From contig NZ_FNWU01000003.1 of the NCBI RefSeq assembly GCF_900108505.1, positions 186,001 through 250,000 on the forward strand: 64,000 nucleotides of DNA. Direction: 5' to 3'. Under the pieces are notes generated by a model. It was not told the origin of the DNA. It ran no database searches and saw only the letters and a list, made by a program, of their open reading frames with translations. The translations under genes were made by a program, and so were the position numbers. Shown piece after piece: positions 55,088 through 63,988 of the stretch. This DNA comes from Halopenitus malekzadehii. GTDB lineage: Archaea > Halobacteriota > Halobacteria > Halobacteriales > Haloferacaceae. Each line of letters opens with the position of its first letter. Within the stretch, counting starts at the first letter, position 1.

Positions 55088-55318
55088 TCACTCCAGTTTG
55101 GGGAACTCCGCGCGATACTCGTCGGGCGCCGCCTCGGTGAGCTGATACCCCTCCTCGTCGAACGCCTCCACCTCGGCCGCCATCTCGTAGAACAGCGGCT
55201 TCGGCTCGTGGTCGTTGACGATCGTCAAAGTGTCGCCGGGATCCATCGCTTCGAACTCGTCGTGGATCGTCTCGTGGCGGTTGACCGGCGGGATGTCTCG
55301 AACATCGAGTGTTGGCAT
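55088..55318 (-). CDS. DUF2249 domain protein (first of pair)
   Basis: A 76-residue protein with the full DUF2249 signature: MPTLDVRDIPPVNRHETIHD, then GDTLTIVNDHEPKPLFYEMA, and EYRAEFPKLE at the end. The start at 55318 is chosen because the domain begins there, although the frame is open to 55426. It is translated just ahead of the second DUF2249 gene; the tandem pair is probably one functional unit. Neither protein has the catalytic CPxP cysteine of true TusA. Confidence 0.86.
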   Translation of the reverse strand: MPTLDVRDIPPVNRHETIHDEFEAMDPGDTLTIVNDHEPKPLFYEMAAEVEAFDEEGYQLTEAAPDEYRAEFPKLE

Positions 55319-55468
55319 ACGGTCGATGATCGGCGGTCCGCCGCCGTCCGTCTTCCGACGAACATATTCGACCGGGGGATCGCCGAGCGGGAGGTCGCCG
55401 AACGGCGTCGACAGGAACGACGCCACGGAGTCGGCCGGACGGCGGACGAACGAATCGACCGTGGGATC

Positions 55469-56140
55469 CTACGAAAGCTCGTCGGCCAGCTCGGCATAGG
55501 AATCGACGACGAGCCCGGGGTCGTGTCCGAGCCGGGTCGGCGGGACGTCGAACCGATTCACGAGGACCGTCTCCATGCCCGCCGCCGAGGCGCCGGCGAC
55601 GTCGAAGGTGTGGGTCGCGACCATCGTACACTCCTCGAGCGGACGGTCGACGCGGCCCTCGATCGTCCGGTAGGCGTCGGGATGCGGCTTGTAGACGCCG
55701 ACCTCGTCGACGCTCGCGATCCCGTCGATGTACTCGTCGAAGCCGGTGTTCCCGGCTAGCGTCCGGAGCATCTCGGGGGTGCCGTCAGAAAGGATGTAGA
55801 GGTCGTGGCCCGCCTCACGGAGACGCCCGAAATGGGACAGGTCCTCGTAGGGTTCGAGATGTTCGTAGGCGGCCAGCAACGTCTCGACGGTCTCATCGGT
55901 CGGGCCGACGCCGTAATACTCCAGCGCGTATCGCAGCGACCGAACGGTGAGCTCCCGCCAGTCCTCGTAGGCGTCCATCAGGGAGACCTCCATCGAGTAC
56001 CCGATCTGGTGGTCGACCCACAGCCGCGAGAGGTCGGCGGCCAGGTCGGTCGGGAGTCCGGTGACCGCCGCGATCTCGTCGACGATCGAGTGCTGGTTGT
56101 GGGTCGACCCGTACACGTCGAAACAGAGTACCTCGGACAT
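55469..56140 (-). CDS. Haloacid dehalogenase type II family protein
   Basis: A 223-residue HAD-superfamily hydrolase of the L-2-haloacid dehalogenase type. Motif I is LCFDVYGSTHN with nucleophile D near residue 7; the usual T after YG is replaced by S. The cap domain covers about 20-95 (YSMEVSLMDAYEDWRELT). Motif II is YILSDGTPEM and motif III VGVYKPHPDAYRTIEGRV, with MVATHTFDVAGASAAGMETV as motif IV. Real substrate may be a phosphate ester or haloacid. It diverges from the Nudix gene; a T-rich element lies about 27 nt upstream. Confidence 0.88.
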   Translation of the reverse strand: MSEVLCFDVYGSTHNQHSIVDEIAAVTGLPTDLAADLSRLWVDHQIGYSMEVSLMDAYEDWRELTVRSLRYALEYYGVGPTDETVETLLAAYEHLEPYEDLSHFGRLREAGHDLYILSDGTPEMLRTLAGNTGFDEYIDGIASVDEVGVYKPHPDAYRTIEGRVDRPLEECTMVATHTFDVAGASAAGMETVLVNRFDVPPTRLGHDPGLVVDSYAELADELS

Positions 56141-56273
56141 CGCCGGGTGAACGGACGGAGGTGCCAAAAATCCGAGGGTGGCCGAGGCGATACCGCCGTC
56201 GCTGAACCATCCGATTCGATCCGCACTCGACGAGTCATCCGATTTAAGCCCGTGCTCGGCCGATCACGGGTCG

Positions 56274-56933
56274 ATGACCGAACGAGGACCGGACGCGGAT
56301 CGAAGTGAGAACGGGGCGGATCGTGGTGAGAATCGCGGGGACGGGACGGACCGAGACGCGGTCGACGCGCTCGCCTGGGAGACCGGCGGGACACGGATCG
56401 ACTACACGTGTCCGGGCTTCGACGTGCGCGCCGACGACGTTCGGTTCCCGGATGGGACCACGGACGAGTACCACTACGTCGACGAGTCGCCGGCGGTCGT
56501 GGTTCTCCCGTTCACGTCGGCCGGGGACGTCGTCGTGATCGACGAGTGGCGACAGGCGGTCGATCGGGTCAATCACGGGCTGCCGGCCGGGACGGTCGAG
56601 CCCGATGACGCGGACGGTCCCAAGGCGGCTGGGACGAACGACCTCGAGACGGCAGCGGCACGCGAACTCGCCGAGGAGACCGGGTATGCGGCACAGGGTG
56701 GCTTCGAGCACCTGATCACCGTCGAGCCAACCAACGGGATCGCCGACTCCGTCCATCACCACTTCATCGCGCGTGATTGCGAGCCGACCGCCGAACGGAA
56801 CCTCGACCACAACGAGTCGATCGCGGTCGACGTCGTGGACTACGACGACCTCCTCGCGGCCGTCGTCGACGGAGACTGCCGGGACGGACGAACGGTGACC
56901 GCCGTCCTCCAGTACGAATTGACGCGGCGGTGA
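56274..56933 (+). CDS. Nudix hydrolase (ADP-ribose pyrophosphatase-like)
   Basis: A 219-residue Nudix protein. The order YHYVDESPAVVVLPFTSAGD, VIDEWRQAVDRVNHGLPAG and AAARELAEETGYAAQGGFEH fits the ADP-sugar pyrophosphatase branch. The Nudix box is stretched: about 13 extra residues (Asp/Gly/Lys/Ala) sit between the PAGTVEPDD part and the RELAEETG part, and the first conserved Glu is replaced by Asp. The N-terminal 30 residues are an acidic tail. A GATTTAAG element is about 28 nt upstream of this ATG, ruling against the longer frame from 56178. Confidence 0.88.
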   Translation: MTERGPDADRSENGADRGENRGDGTDRDAVDALAWETGGTRIDYTCPGFDVRADDVRFPDGTTDEYHYVDESPAVVVLPFTSAGDVVVIDEWRQAVDRVNHGLPAGTVEPDDADGPKAAGTNDLETAAARELAEETGYAAQGGFEHLITVEPTNGIADSVHHHFIARDCEPTAERNLDHNESIAVDVVDYDDLLAAVVDGDCRDGRTVTAVLQYELTRR

Positions 56934-57039
56934 GCCGGCAGCGGGTGGGAACGATCCCGGGGCCGGCGGAAGGTGGGGACGATCCCGGAGTCGGTTCCGG
57001 AGTGCCAACCGTTTTGCGGATCGGTCGCATATCGTCGGT

Positions 57040-57879
57040 ATGTCGATGAACGTGGTTCGCCGCTCCCCGCTCTCGACCGTCATCGCGGTCGTGAGCGCGA
57101 TCGGATTGGGCGCCGGCGGCCTCCTCCTCGGGTTCCTGTTGACGTTTCTCGGCGGCGGCATTCTGATAATCGGGTTCGGCGTCGAGATCGGCGCGTCACT
57201 CGGGCTGGTTCTCAGCCTCGTCTTCGTCCAGGGGGTCGGCTGTGCGGGCGTCGCGCTGGCGTACGCACACCTCCGCCCCGAGATCCAACCGGTCGTTCGT
57301 GACCTGCTCGGGATGGCACCGGACGCGAGTCGCTTTTCGATCGGCGTCTGGGTCCCGACCCTCCGTGACGTGCTCGTCGTGATCGGCGGGTATGTGCTCG
57401 CGTTCGGTGGCGCCCTCGCCGGCGCGTTCGCCCTCTCGGCCTACCAGGTGGCGACCGGGACGGAGATCGACACCGGAACGAACCAGGCCGCCGAGGTCGG
57501 GATGTCGAACCCCGAGACCCTCCTCCTGCTCATCCCCGCCTCGATCCTGCTCATCGGCCCGGGCGAGGAGCTGCTGTTCCGCGGCGTCGTCCAGGGGCGC
57601 CTTCGGGAGGTCTTCCACCCCGTCGTGGCGATCCTGCTTGCGAGCACCGTCTTCGCCGCGCTTCACTGGTTCGCGCTCACCGGCGGGTCGGCGACCGGAA
57701 ACCTCGTCAGCGTCGCGATCCTCGTCGTTCCGAGCCTCGTCTTCGGCACCAGCTACGAGTACACGGGCAACATCGTGGTGCCGTCGCTCATCCACGGCGT
57801 CTACAACGCGACCCTGTTCACGCTGCTGTACGTCACGATCGCCTACAGCGACGCGCTGCCGGCGATCGTGGCCGGATGA
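57040..57879 (+). CDS. CPBP family intramembrane metalloprotease
   Basis: A 279-residue membrane protein with about eight helices and an Abi/CAAX-protease (CPBP) domain in the second half. Motif 1 is EELLFRGVVQGRLRE (about residues 176-190), motif 2 FAALHWFAL and motif 3 LIHGVYNA, giving the Glu-Glu, Arg and His residues of the zinc site. Members of the family cleave prenylated or other membrane proteins or act in bacteriocin immunity; the target here is unknown. A T-rich element is about 27 nt before the ATG at 57040. It converges on gnd. Confidence 0.9.
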   Translation: MSMNVVRRSPLSTVIAVVSAIGLGAGGLLLGFLLTFLGGGILIIGFGVEIGASLGLVLSLVFVQGVGCAGVALAYAHLRPEIQPVVRDLLGMAPDASRFSIGVWVPTLRDVLVVIGGYVLAFGGALAGAFALSAYQVATGTEIDTGTNQAAEVGMSNPETLLLLIPASILLIGPGEELLFRGVVQGRLREVFHPVVAILLASTVFAALHWFALTGGSATGNLVSVAILVVPSLVFGTSYEYTGNIVVPSLIHGVYNATLFTLLYVTIAYSDALPAIVAG

Positions 57880-57921
57880 CCGGCGTATCCGGTGTGACCG
57901 GCGTGTCCGTGACCGCCGCCG

Positions 57922-58842
57922 TCACTCCCGCCGCTGTACCTCGTGACGTCCGAACCCGTATCGAAGCCGGTTCGCGAGCCGGCGGGAGAAACGACCCTCG
58001 TTCCGGGAGTCGAACCGCTCGGCCAACGCGTCGTAGATGAGCGGGACGGGGACCTCCTGTTCGAGCGCCTCCTGAACCGTCCAGGTACCGGTCGACCCGC
58101 CGGCGACGTGGTCGGCGACGTCGCCCAGATCCGACCCCTCCTCACGGAACGCCTTCTCACAGAGTTCGAGGAGCCACGACCGGATCACGGCCCCGTTGTT
58201 CCAGGTCCGGGCGACCGACTCCATGTCCAGGTCGAAGCGCCCCTCGTGGAGCAGCTCGAACCCCTCGCCGTACGCCTGCATCAGCGCGTACTCGACGCCG
58301 TTGTGGACCATCTTCACGTAGTGGCCGGCTCCGGACTCGCCCATCCGGTCGTGGCCGTCGGGTCCCGTCGCGACGGCGTCAAGGACGGGCGTCATCGCCT
58401 CGTAGGCCCACTCGGGGCCGCCGACCATCAGGGAGAACCCGGCCTCGGCGCTCGCGGGACCGCCGGAGGTCCCGCAGTCGAGGTAGGCCGCGTCGGTCGC
58501 CTCGGCGCGCCGCAGCGAGGCCTCGAAGTGGGAGTTGCCGCCGTCGACCACGACGTCGTCGGCGTCGAGGTGGGGCTCGAGGTCATCGAGGGTGGCGTCG
58601 ACCGCCTCGCCGGCGGGCACCATCAGCCAGATCCGCTTGCCGTCGTCGCGTTGGTCCTCGCCGTCCGCAGCGAGTCGGTCACACAGGTCCGCGACCGAGT
58701 CGGCCGGGTCCGCGCCGGCCTCGGCCGCAGCGGCGGTCGCCTCCGCCGAAAGGTCGAAGGCCACCACGTCGTGGCCCGCCTCGAGGCTTCGGTCGACGAC
58801 GATCCGTCCCATCCGGCCCAAGCCGATGACGCCCAGTTGCAT
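57922..58842 (-). CDS. gnd: 6-phosphogluconate dehydrogenase, decarboxylating
   Basis: A 306-residue short-form enzyme of the Gnd/YqeC group that oxidises and decarboxylates 6-phosphogluconate to ribulose 5-phosphate. The Rossmann motif is LGVIGLGRMGRIVVDRSLEAG (first 22 residues), followed by VDGGNSHFEASLRRA and YLDCGTSGGPASAEAGFSLMVGG. The catalytic Lys and Asn are in GHYVKMVHNGVEYALMQAYGEG (about residues 169-190). In haloarchaea the oxidative pentose phosphate branch supplies ribose, so this is a housekeeping enzyme. It lies downstream of pstA but its start is separated by 141 nt. Confidence 0.95.
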   Translation of the reverse strand: MQLGVIGLGRMGRIVVDRSLEAGHDVVAFDLSAEATAAAAEAGADPADSVADLCDRLAADGEDQRDDGKRIWLMVPAGEAVDATLDDLEPHLDADDVVVDGGNSHFEASLRRAEATDAAYLDCGTSGGPASAEAGFSLMVGGPEWAYEAMTPVLDAVATGPDGHDRMGESGAGHYVKMVHNGVEYALMQAYGEGFELLHEGRFDLDMESVARTWNNGAVIRSWLLELCEKAFREEGSDLGDVADHVAGGSTGTWTVQEALEQEVPVPLIYDALAERFDSRNEGRFSRRLANRLRYGFGRHEVQRRE

Positions 58843-58922
58843 ACGCGTCGGATCGCGAAGCCGGGCCCTAGTGGTTGCGATCGACGGCGGAGAACGAAGG
58901 GGTGAGCCGAAGCCGTGGGGAA

Positions 58923-58942
58923 CCGGCGGACGAAACCGCCGG
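58923..58942. repeat. Hairpin CCGGCGG-N6-CCGCCGG between pstA and gnd
   Basis: A perfect 7-bp inverted repeat with a 6-base loop (ACGAAA) lies about 40 nt after the pstA stop, in the position where pstB would normally begin. It may end or stabilise the pst transcript, though no T-run follows. Confidence 0.45.
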
Positions 58943-58983
58943 CGAGCGGGTCGACAAGCAGCGATGGCGGGGTGCCGCCGTCC

Positions 58984-59961
58984 TCAGATGTCCCGCCGCT
59001 GGTACCGGTTGCGCAACAGGATCGCGGTCGCGTTGAGGAGGATCATCGTCGCGAGCAGGACGACGACGCCGGCGGCGACCACGCCGTAGCGGAACTCCGG
59101 CTGCGGCCGGGCTCGCCAGTTGTAGATCTGCATCGGCATCGCGCTCACGCTGTCGAAGAGCGTGGTGGGGACGCTGAAGACGCTCGTGGCGGCGCCGATC
59201 ATGATGAGCGGCGCGGTCTCGCCGATGGCGCGGCCGAGCGCGAGGATCGTCCCGGTGAGGATCCCGGGCAGCGCCTGCGGGAGCGTGACGTTCCGGAGCG
59301 TCTGCCACTCGCTTGCACCCATCCCGCGGCTCGCCTGCCGGTAGGAGTCGGGGACGGCACGCAGCGCCTCCTGGGAGGAGACGATGACGATCGGCAACAC
59401 GAGCAGGCCGACGGTCAGCCCGCCGACGAGGACGATCCCGCTCTCGAGGCCGACCCCGCGGACGAAGACGGCCAGGCCCAACAGCCCGTAGACGACCGAG
59501 GGAACGCCCGCGAGGTTGGCGATGTTGATCTGGACGAGCTGGGTGATCCGGTTATCGGGGGCGTACTCCTCCAGATAGACCGCCGCGCCGACCCCGATCG
59601 GGAAGACGGCGAAGACCATCACGACCAGGATGAGCAGCGACCCGACGATCGGGGCGAGGAACCCGGCCTCGGACGGGGTCCGTGAGGGGAGGTTCGTGAG
59701 GAACTGCCAGTCGACCCAGGAGCCGTACTCGGGGTCGAGGATCGAGAAGGCGTCGAGCGCCACGTACGCGAGGAGGATGAACACCATCGCGATCCCCGAC
59801 AGCGCGGCAAGCAGGAGCGCGATCGCGAACGCCTTGTCACGGAGGGCGCGGTAGAGCGGTCCCCACCCGCTTCGGGCGAAGGGGTTGGCCCCCGCGTCGG
59901 GGTCGGGTCCGTCCGCGGAGGGTCCCTCGTCGGCGGCCTCCGACGTCGTCTCGACGCTCAT
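58984..59961 (-). CDS. pstA: Phosphate ABC transporter permease PstA
   Basis: A 325-residue permease with six main helices plus an N-terminal acidic tail. The membrane-domain signature EAA loop appears as DSYRQASRGMGASEWQTLRNVTLP (two adjoining conserved runs near residue 205-228). The segment GSWVDWQFLTNLPSRTPSEAG and GIGVGAAVYLEEYAPDNR are PstA hallmarks. It partners PstC in the phosphate importer. Its ATG overlaps the pstC stop by 4 nt. No ATPase gene follows. Confidence 0.94.
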   Translation of the reverse strand: MSVETTSEAADEGPSADGPDPDAGANPFARSGWGPLYRALRDKAFAIALLLAALSGIAMVFILLAYVALDAFSILDPEYGSWVDWQFLTNLPSRTPSEAGFLAPIVGSLLILVVMVFAVFPIGVGAAVYLEEYAPDNRITQLVQINIANLAGVPSVVYGLLGLAVFVRGVGLESGIVLVGGLTVGLLVLPIVIVSSQEALRAVPDSYRQASRGMGASEWQTLRNVTLPQALPGILTGTILALGRAIGETAPLIMIGAATSVFSVPTTLFDSVSAMPMQIYNWRARPQPEFRYGVVAAGVVVLLATMILLNATAILLRNRYQRRDI

Positions 59962-60902
59962 CGGTATTCCTCCCGGAGTCGGTCACGGATGACCTCCGCG
60001 CCGATGTTCAGGCTGAACGTGAACACGAACAGTACGAGCCCGAGGGCGAACATCGAGTAGTAGGCGGGCGTGCCGCCGCCGCCCTCGGCGTGGGCGACGT
60101 TGACCATCGCCGCCGTGATCGTCTCGCTCGACTGAAGCAGGTTCTGGTCGATGTTCAGGATGCTCAACATCCGCGGGGTCTGGCCGGCCGCGACGGTGAC
60201 CGCCATCGTTTCGCCGATCGCCCGCGAGAGCGCGAGCACGAACGAGGAGAAGATGCCGGAGATGGCCGCGGGAACGACGACGCGGACCGAGGTGTCGAAC
60301 TTCGTCGACCCAAGCCCGTAGGCGGCCTGTCGAAGATCGTCGGGAACCGCCGAGAGCGCGTCCTCGGAGATCGACGAGACCATCGGGATGATCATCACGC
60401 CGACCACGATCGACGCGGACAGCGCGTTGAACGTGTCCACCGGCAGCCCGACCCACGCGAGGAACGGCGTGATGTAGACGAGCGCGAAGTAGCCGTAGAC
60501 GATCGTCGGAATCCCGGCCAGGATCTCGAGGGCGGGCTTCAGCACCGACCTGACCTGCTCCGAGGCGAACTCGGAGAGGTACAACGCGGCCGCCAGTCCG
60601 GTCGGGAGCGCGATGACCGCCGAGACCACGGTGATCAGGATCGTCCCGCTCAACAGCGGCAGGACGCCGAACTTGTACTCGCCGTCGCCGGTGAGCTGCG
60701 TCGGCTTCCACTCGGTGCCGGTGAGGAAGTCGACGACCGGAACCTGTGCGAAGAACGTCGTCGCGTCCCGAAGCAGGGTGAAGATGATCCCAACGGTGAT
60801 GAGAACCGTCAGAACCGCACACGCGAGGAACACACCCTTGACGATGCGGCCGACTCGACGTTCTCGGTCCGACCGGTCGCCGATCGCGGTGCTTGCGGTC
60901 AT
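59958..60902 (-). CDS. pstC: Phosphate ABC transporter permease PstC
   Basis: A 314-residue permease with six to seven helices. PstC features are TGTEWKPTQLTGDGEYKFGV, the interaction loop DLRQAAYGLGSTKFDTSVRVV (about residue 195-215, split by the EAA Gly), and LSRAIGETMAVTVAAGQTP. It forms the channel with PstA. The gene begins 4 nt after pstS ends and overlaps pstA by 4 nt, so the three are one operon. Confidence 0.94.
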   Translation of the reverse strand: MTASTAIGDRSDRERRVGRIVKGVFLACAVLTVLITVGIIFTLLRDATTFFAQVPVVDFLTGTEWKPTQLTGDGEYKFGVLPLLSGTILITVVSAVIALPTGLAAALYLSEFASEQVRSVLKPALEILAGIPTIVYGYFALVYITPFLAWVGLPVDTFNALSASIVVGVMIIPMVSSISEDALSAVPDDLRQAAYGLGSTKFDTSVRVVVPAAISGIFSSFVLALSRAIGETMAVTVAAGQTPRMLSILNIDQNLLQSSETITAAMVNVAHAEGGGGTPAYYSMFALGLVLFVFTFSLNIGAEVIRDRLREEYR

Positions 60903-60906
60903 CGGA

Positions 60907-61875
60907 TCACTCGTTCACGGCGTCGTCGATCTTCGAGAGGTTGGTCTGTATCTCCTCGTCACTCATCGGGACATACCCGATATCGTCGGCGACGATCGAC
61001 TGATCGCCGGTCATCTCGATCGCGAACCGCACGAACGGTTCGAGCGCCGGGTTCTCGGTCAAGCGGTTCCCGTTGACGTACCAGAAGATCGGCCGCGAGA
61101 GGGGATACTCGCCGGTCGAAGCGCCCTCGAGGCTCGGCGACGTACAGCCGTTCCCACCGTCGACGTCGAGCGCTTTCACCTGATCCTGGTTGTTCGTGTA
61201 GTAGGAGAAGGGGAGATACCCGTGAGCGTACTGACTGCCTGCAACGCTTGAGGCGATGATGTCGTCCCGCTCGGTGCCCTCGAAGTCGTCGCGGATCTGC
61301 CGGAACTTGCCGATGACGTCCTCGGTCCAGTAGTCGAAGGTCCCGCTCGTGGTGGCGGGACCGTAGAGCTCGAAGGGTTCATCGGGCCAGTCCGAGTTCA
61401 CGTCCGACCAGAGTTCGTTCTCGGCGTCGGGGTCCCAGATCTGCCCGAGTTCCTCGATGGTCATACAGTCGACCCAGTCGGCCTCGTTGTTGACGATCGC
61501 GGTCAGCGCGTCGCCCGCACACTGGATCTCGATCGGTTCGAACCCGTTCTCCCGGCACCGCTCGACCTCCTCCTCAAGGATGGGCCGCGATGAGCCGTTG
61601 ATGTCGCTGTCGCCGGGAATGAAGAACTGCTCGAAGCCCCCGGTCGATCCGTCCGAGGAGACGGAGATATTCACGCCATCGGTCTCCTGCTGGTACTCCT
61701 CAGCGACCGCCTCCGAAAGCGGGAAGACCGTGCTGCTGCCGGTAATGCGAACCTCCCGTTCGTCACCGCCGCCGAGGCAGCCGGCGAGGCCGAACGTCGC
61801 CGCCGCGCCCGCCGTCGTAAGAAATCGACGCCGTGTTCCGAGATTCGTTCGATCGCCGCGGGTGGACACGTCCAT
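60907..61875 (-). CDS. pstS: Phosphate-binding lipoprotein PstS
   Basis: A 322-residue phosphate receptor. It has a Tat signal (GTRRRFLTTAGAAATFG) and lipobox LAGC with C33. The mature N-terminus ITGSSTVFPLSEAVAEEY and GSTGGFEQFF form the phosphate site, and DINGSSRPI and SGTFDYWTEDV are further family motifs; GRAS-like positions are normal. The start at 61875 is preferred over one four codons upstream because it immediately precedes the Tat region and fits the leader. First gene of pstS-pstC-pstA. Confidence 0.94.
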   Translation of the reverse strand: MDVSTRGDRTNLGTRRRFLTTAGAAATFGLAGCLGGGDEREVRITGSSTVFPLSEAVAEEYQQETDGVNISVSSDGSTGGFEQFFIPGDSDINGSSRPILEEEVERCRENGFEPIEIQCAGDALTAIVNNEADWVDCMTIEELGQIWDPDAENELWSDVNSDWPDEPFELYGPATTSGTFDYWTEDVIGKFRQIRDDFEGTERDDIIASSVAGSQYAHGYLPFSYYTNNQDQVKALDVDGGNGCTSPSLEGASTGEYPLSRPIFWYVNGNRLTENPALEPFVRFAIEMTGDQSIVADDIGYVPMSDEEIQTNLSKIDDAVNE

Positions 61876-61987
61876 CACCCGATGCAAGTCGGGACGGAGG
61901 GATGAACGCTACTATTAGCGGTATCTATTCGACATATGTATATATAGAAATATATAGGAGAGAGAATTAGTATATATCTGGGCAGAT
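61876..61987 (-). promoter_or_regulatory. AT-rich pst promoter region
   Basis: The 112 bp between hisS and pstS (both minus strand) carry a dense AT tract (61915-61975) with several TATA-like runs, including TATATATAG near 61942 and GCTAATAG near 61912. The latter, about 37 nt before the pstS ATG, would give a 10-nt leader. Phosphate-responsive promoters are known upstream of haloarchaeal pst genes, but I cannot identify the control element here. Confidence 0.5.
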
Positions 61988-63304
61988 CTAGGCGTAGTCG
62001 TCGTAGGTGGGACGACCCGCCTCGGGCGGGAACTCCGCGACCGGAGCAGTGGTCTGGTCGCCGCTTGCCATCTCCTTGATCGTCACCTCGTCGTTGGCGA
62101 GGTCTTGTTCGCCGACGATGACGGTCGTCTCGGCGTTGATCGAATCGGCATACCCCAGTTGGCCGCCGAAGCCGCGGTCGGCGAGGTCGGCCTCGACGAC
62201 GTGGCCGAGCGCGCGCAGATCGCGTGCGATCCGAGCGGCCTCCGCGCGGGTGTCGCCGACCGAGAGCACGTAGTAATCGGTTTCGAGCGTCTCGTCGGGC
62301 CAGACGCCGGCCCGTTGGCAGAGCAGCTTGAGGGTCGCGTGTCCGGGGGCGACCCCGACGGCGGGGGTGGGCTGGCCGCCGAAGCTCTCGATGAGGTCGT
62401 CGTAGCGGCCGCCGCCGAAGACCGACCGGGAGACCTCGCCGGTCGAGTCGAAACACTCGAAGACGACGCCGGTGTAGTAGTCGAGCCCGCGGGCGGTCGT
62501 CAACGAGACGTCGCAGTACTCGCCGGCGCCGAAGTCGTCGGCGGCCGCCAGGACCGCCCGGAGGTTCTCGACGGCAGCCTCGACGTCCTCGCCGCCGGCC
62601 TCGGCGACCGCGTCCAGGTCGTCGACGCCGTCGACGCCGACGATGAGGTCGTCGAACTCGCGGGCGGTCGTCCGGTCCAGGCCGGCCTCCTCGAGCAGCG
62701 TCAGGTACTCGGCCTCGTCGATCTTCGCGCGCTTGTCGACCGCGCGGATCGCGTCGGCGGTGTCGACCGCGTCGGGGTCGGCGGCCAGCGCCCGCACCAG
62801 TCCGCCGAGGACGTCCCGGTGGGAGACCCGGAACTCGAAGTCGTCGCCGGTCAGCCCGAGGGACGTGAGCGCGTCCGCCGCGACGGCGAGGACCTCGGCG
62901 TCCGCCTCCGGTTCCGCCGACCCGAAGACGTCGATGTTGGTCTGATAGAACTCCCGGAATCGGCCCTGCTGGACCTGTTCGTAGCGCCAGAACGGACGCG
63001 TGGAGACCCACTTGATCGGCTTCGAGAGCTCCTGGCCCTTCGCGACGACCATCCGCGCGACCGTCGGGGTGAGTTCGGGCGTCAACGCGACGTCGCGGCC
63101 GCCCTGGTCGGTGAAGGAGTAGAGCTCCTCGACGATCCCCTCGCCGGATTTGTCCGTATACATTTGGGTGCGCTCGAGCGCCGGCGTGGCGACCTCTCGG
63201 AAGCCGTAGCGCTTCGCGGCGGCCTCGATCGTGTCGGTCACCTCGCGGCGAGCCGACTGCTCGCCGGGGTAGAAGTCACGAAAACCCTTGAGTTGGTCGT
63301 ACAT
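61988..63304 (-). CDS. hisS: Histidine-tRNA ligase
   Basis: A 438-residue class II synthetase. It starts MYDQLKGFRDFYPGEQSARR; motif 2 is FWRYEQVQQGRFREFYQ, the HisRS-specific loop is RGLDYYTGVVFECF (about residues 262-275), and motif 3 lies in GVAPGHATLKLL. The C-terminal anticodon-binding domain includes YYVLSVGDTRAEAARIARDL. It stands alone with a TATA-like element about 27 nt upstream, and is followed by pst on the same strand. Confidence 0.96.
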   Translation of the reverse strand: MYDQLKGFRDFYPGEQSARREVTDTIEAAAKRYGFREVATPALERTQMYTDKSGEGIVEELYSFTDQGGRDVALTPELTPTVARMVVAKGQELSKPIKWVSTRPFWRYEQVQQGRFREFYQTNIDVFGSAEPEADAEVLAVAADALTSLGLTGDDFEFRVSHRDVLGGLVRALAADPDAVDTADAIRAVDKRAKIDEAEYLTLLEEAGLDRTTAREFDDLIVGVDGVDDLDAVAEAGGEDVEAAVENLRAVLAAADDFGAGEYCDVSLTTARGLDYYTGVVFECFDSTGEVSRSVFGGGRYDDLIESFGGQPTPAVGVAPGHATLKLLCQRAGVWPDETLETDYYVLSVGDTRAEAARIARDLRALGHVVEADLADRGFGGQLGYADSINAETTVIVGEQDLANDEVTIKEMASGDQTTAPVAEFPPEAGRPTYDDYA

Positions 63305-63394
63305 ACGCCGCGGTTCGGCCAGCGGGCGCTTGAAACCATCCCTTCGGGCCCGCGTCGGACCGGTGGGTGTGGGGGAGTGAACCGTCCGCGCGGC

Positions 63395-63988
63395 TCACCC
63401 GGTTCGACCGCGGACGTAGGTCTGTTCGTGGTCCGGGAAGACCTCCGCGACCGCGGTCTCGCCGCGCGTCTCCGCGAGGAGGGCGCGAAGCTCGTCCTCG
63501 TAGTCGGCCTTGGAGATCTCCTCGCTGGGGCCGGTTTCGATGTCGAAGGCCTCCTCGACGAGTCGGTCGACCGCGTGGCGTCCGAACCCCGACAGCGGTG
63601 CCAGATAGTCGACGTCGTGGCGGTCCTCGAGGCTTTGCGCCTGTGCCCGCGAGACCGTCGGGACGCGGTCGTCCCGCCGGGTTCCGTCGGCGATCGCGTC
63701 GACGTCGAGGGCGGCGATCGTCTCGAGGGCGTGTTCGTGGACGTGCTGAATGCCGTTTCGTGGGTAGCCGTCCTCGTACATCCGGGCGACCGCCTCCCGG
63801 GCGACCGCCTCCTCGAGGGCGACCCGCTCGAACGGGAATCCCAGCACCTCGGCCGCCCGCTCCGCGTGTTTCCAGTCGTCGGTGATCCCAAAGCTACCGG
63901 TGACACAGCGGACGTCGTAGAAGCGGTCGAGCAGCAGCGCCGCAAGCGAGGAGTCCTTCCCGCCGCTGTACAGGAGGGCCAGTTCCAT
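63395..63988 (-). CDS. PP-loop ATPase family protein (DUF7411-like)
   Basis: A 197-residue protein of the N-type ATP pyrophosphatase (PP-loop) fold. The PP-loop is MELALLYSGGKDSSLAALLL (first 20 residues), and DAIADGTRRDDRVPTVSRAQ is the second adenylation-type motif. These enzymes activate a carbonyl or tRNA base with ATP before amidation or thiolation. I associate it with a haloarchaeal family named DUF7411, from memory. A substrate cannot be read from the sequence. The start lies 13 nt from the window edge, so upstream neighbours are unseen. Confidence 0.83.
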   Translation of the reverse strand: MELALLYSGGKDSSLAALLLDRFYDVRCVTGSFGITDDWKHAERAAEVLGFPFERVALEEAVAREAVARMYEDGYPRNGIQHVHEHALETIAALDVDAIADGTRRDDRVPTVSRAQAQSLEDRHDVDYLAPLSGFGRHAVDRLVEEAFDIETGPSEEISKADYEDELRALLAETRGETAVAEVFPDHEQTYVRGRTG

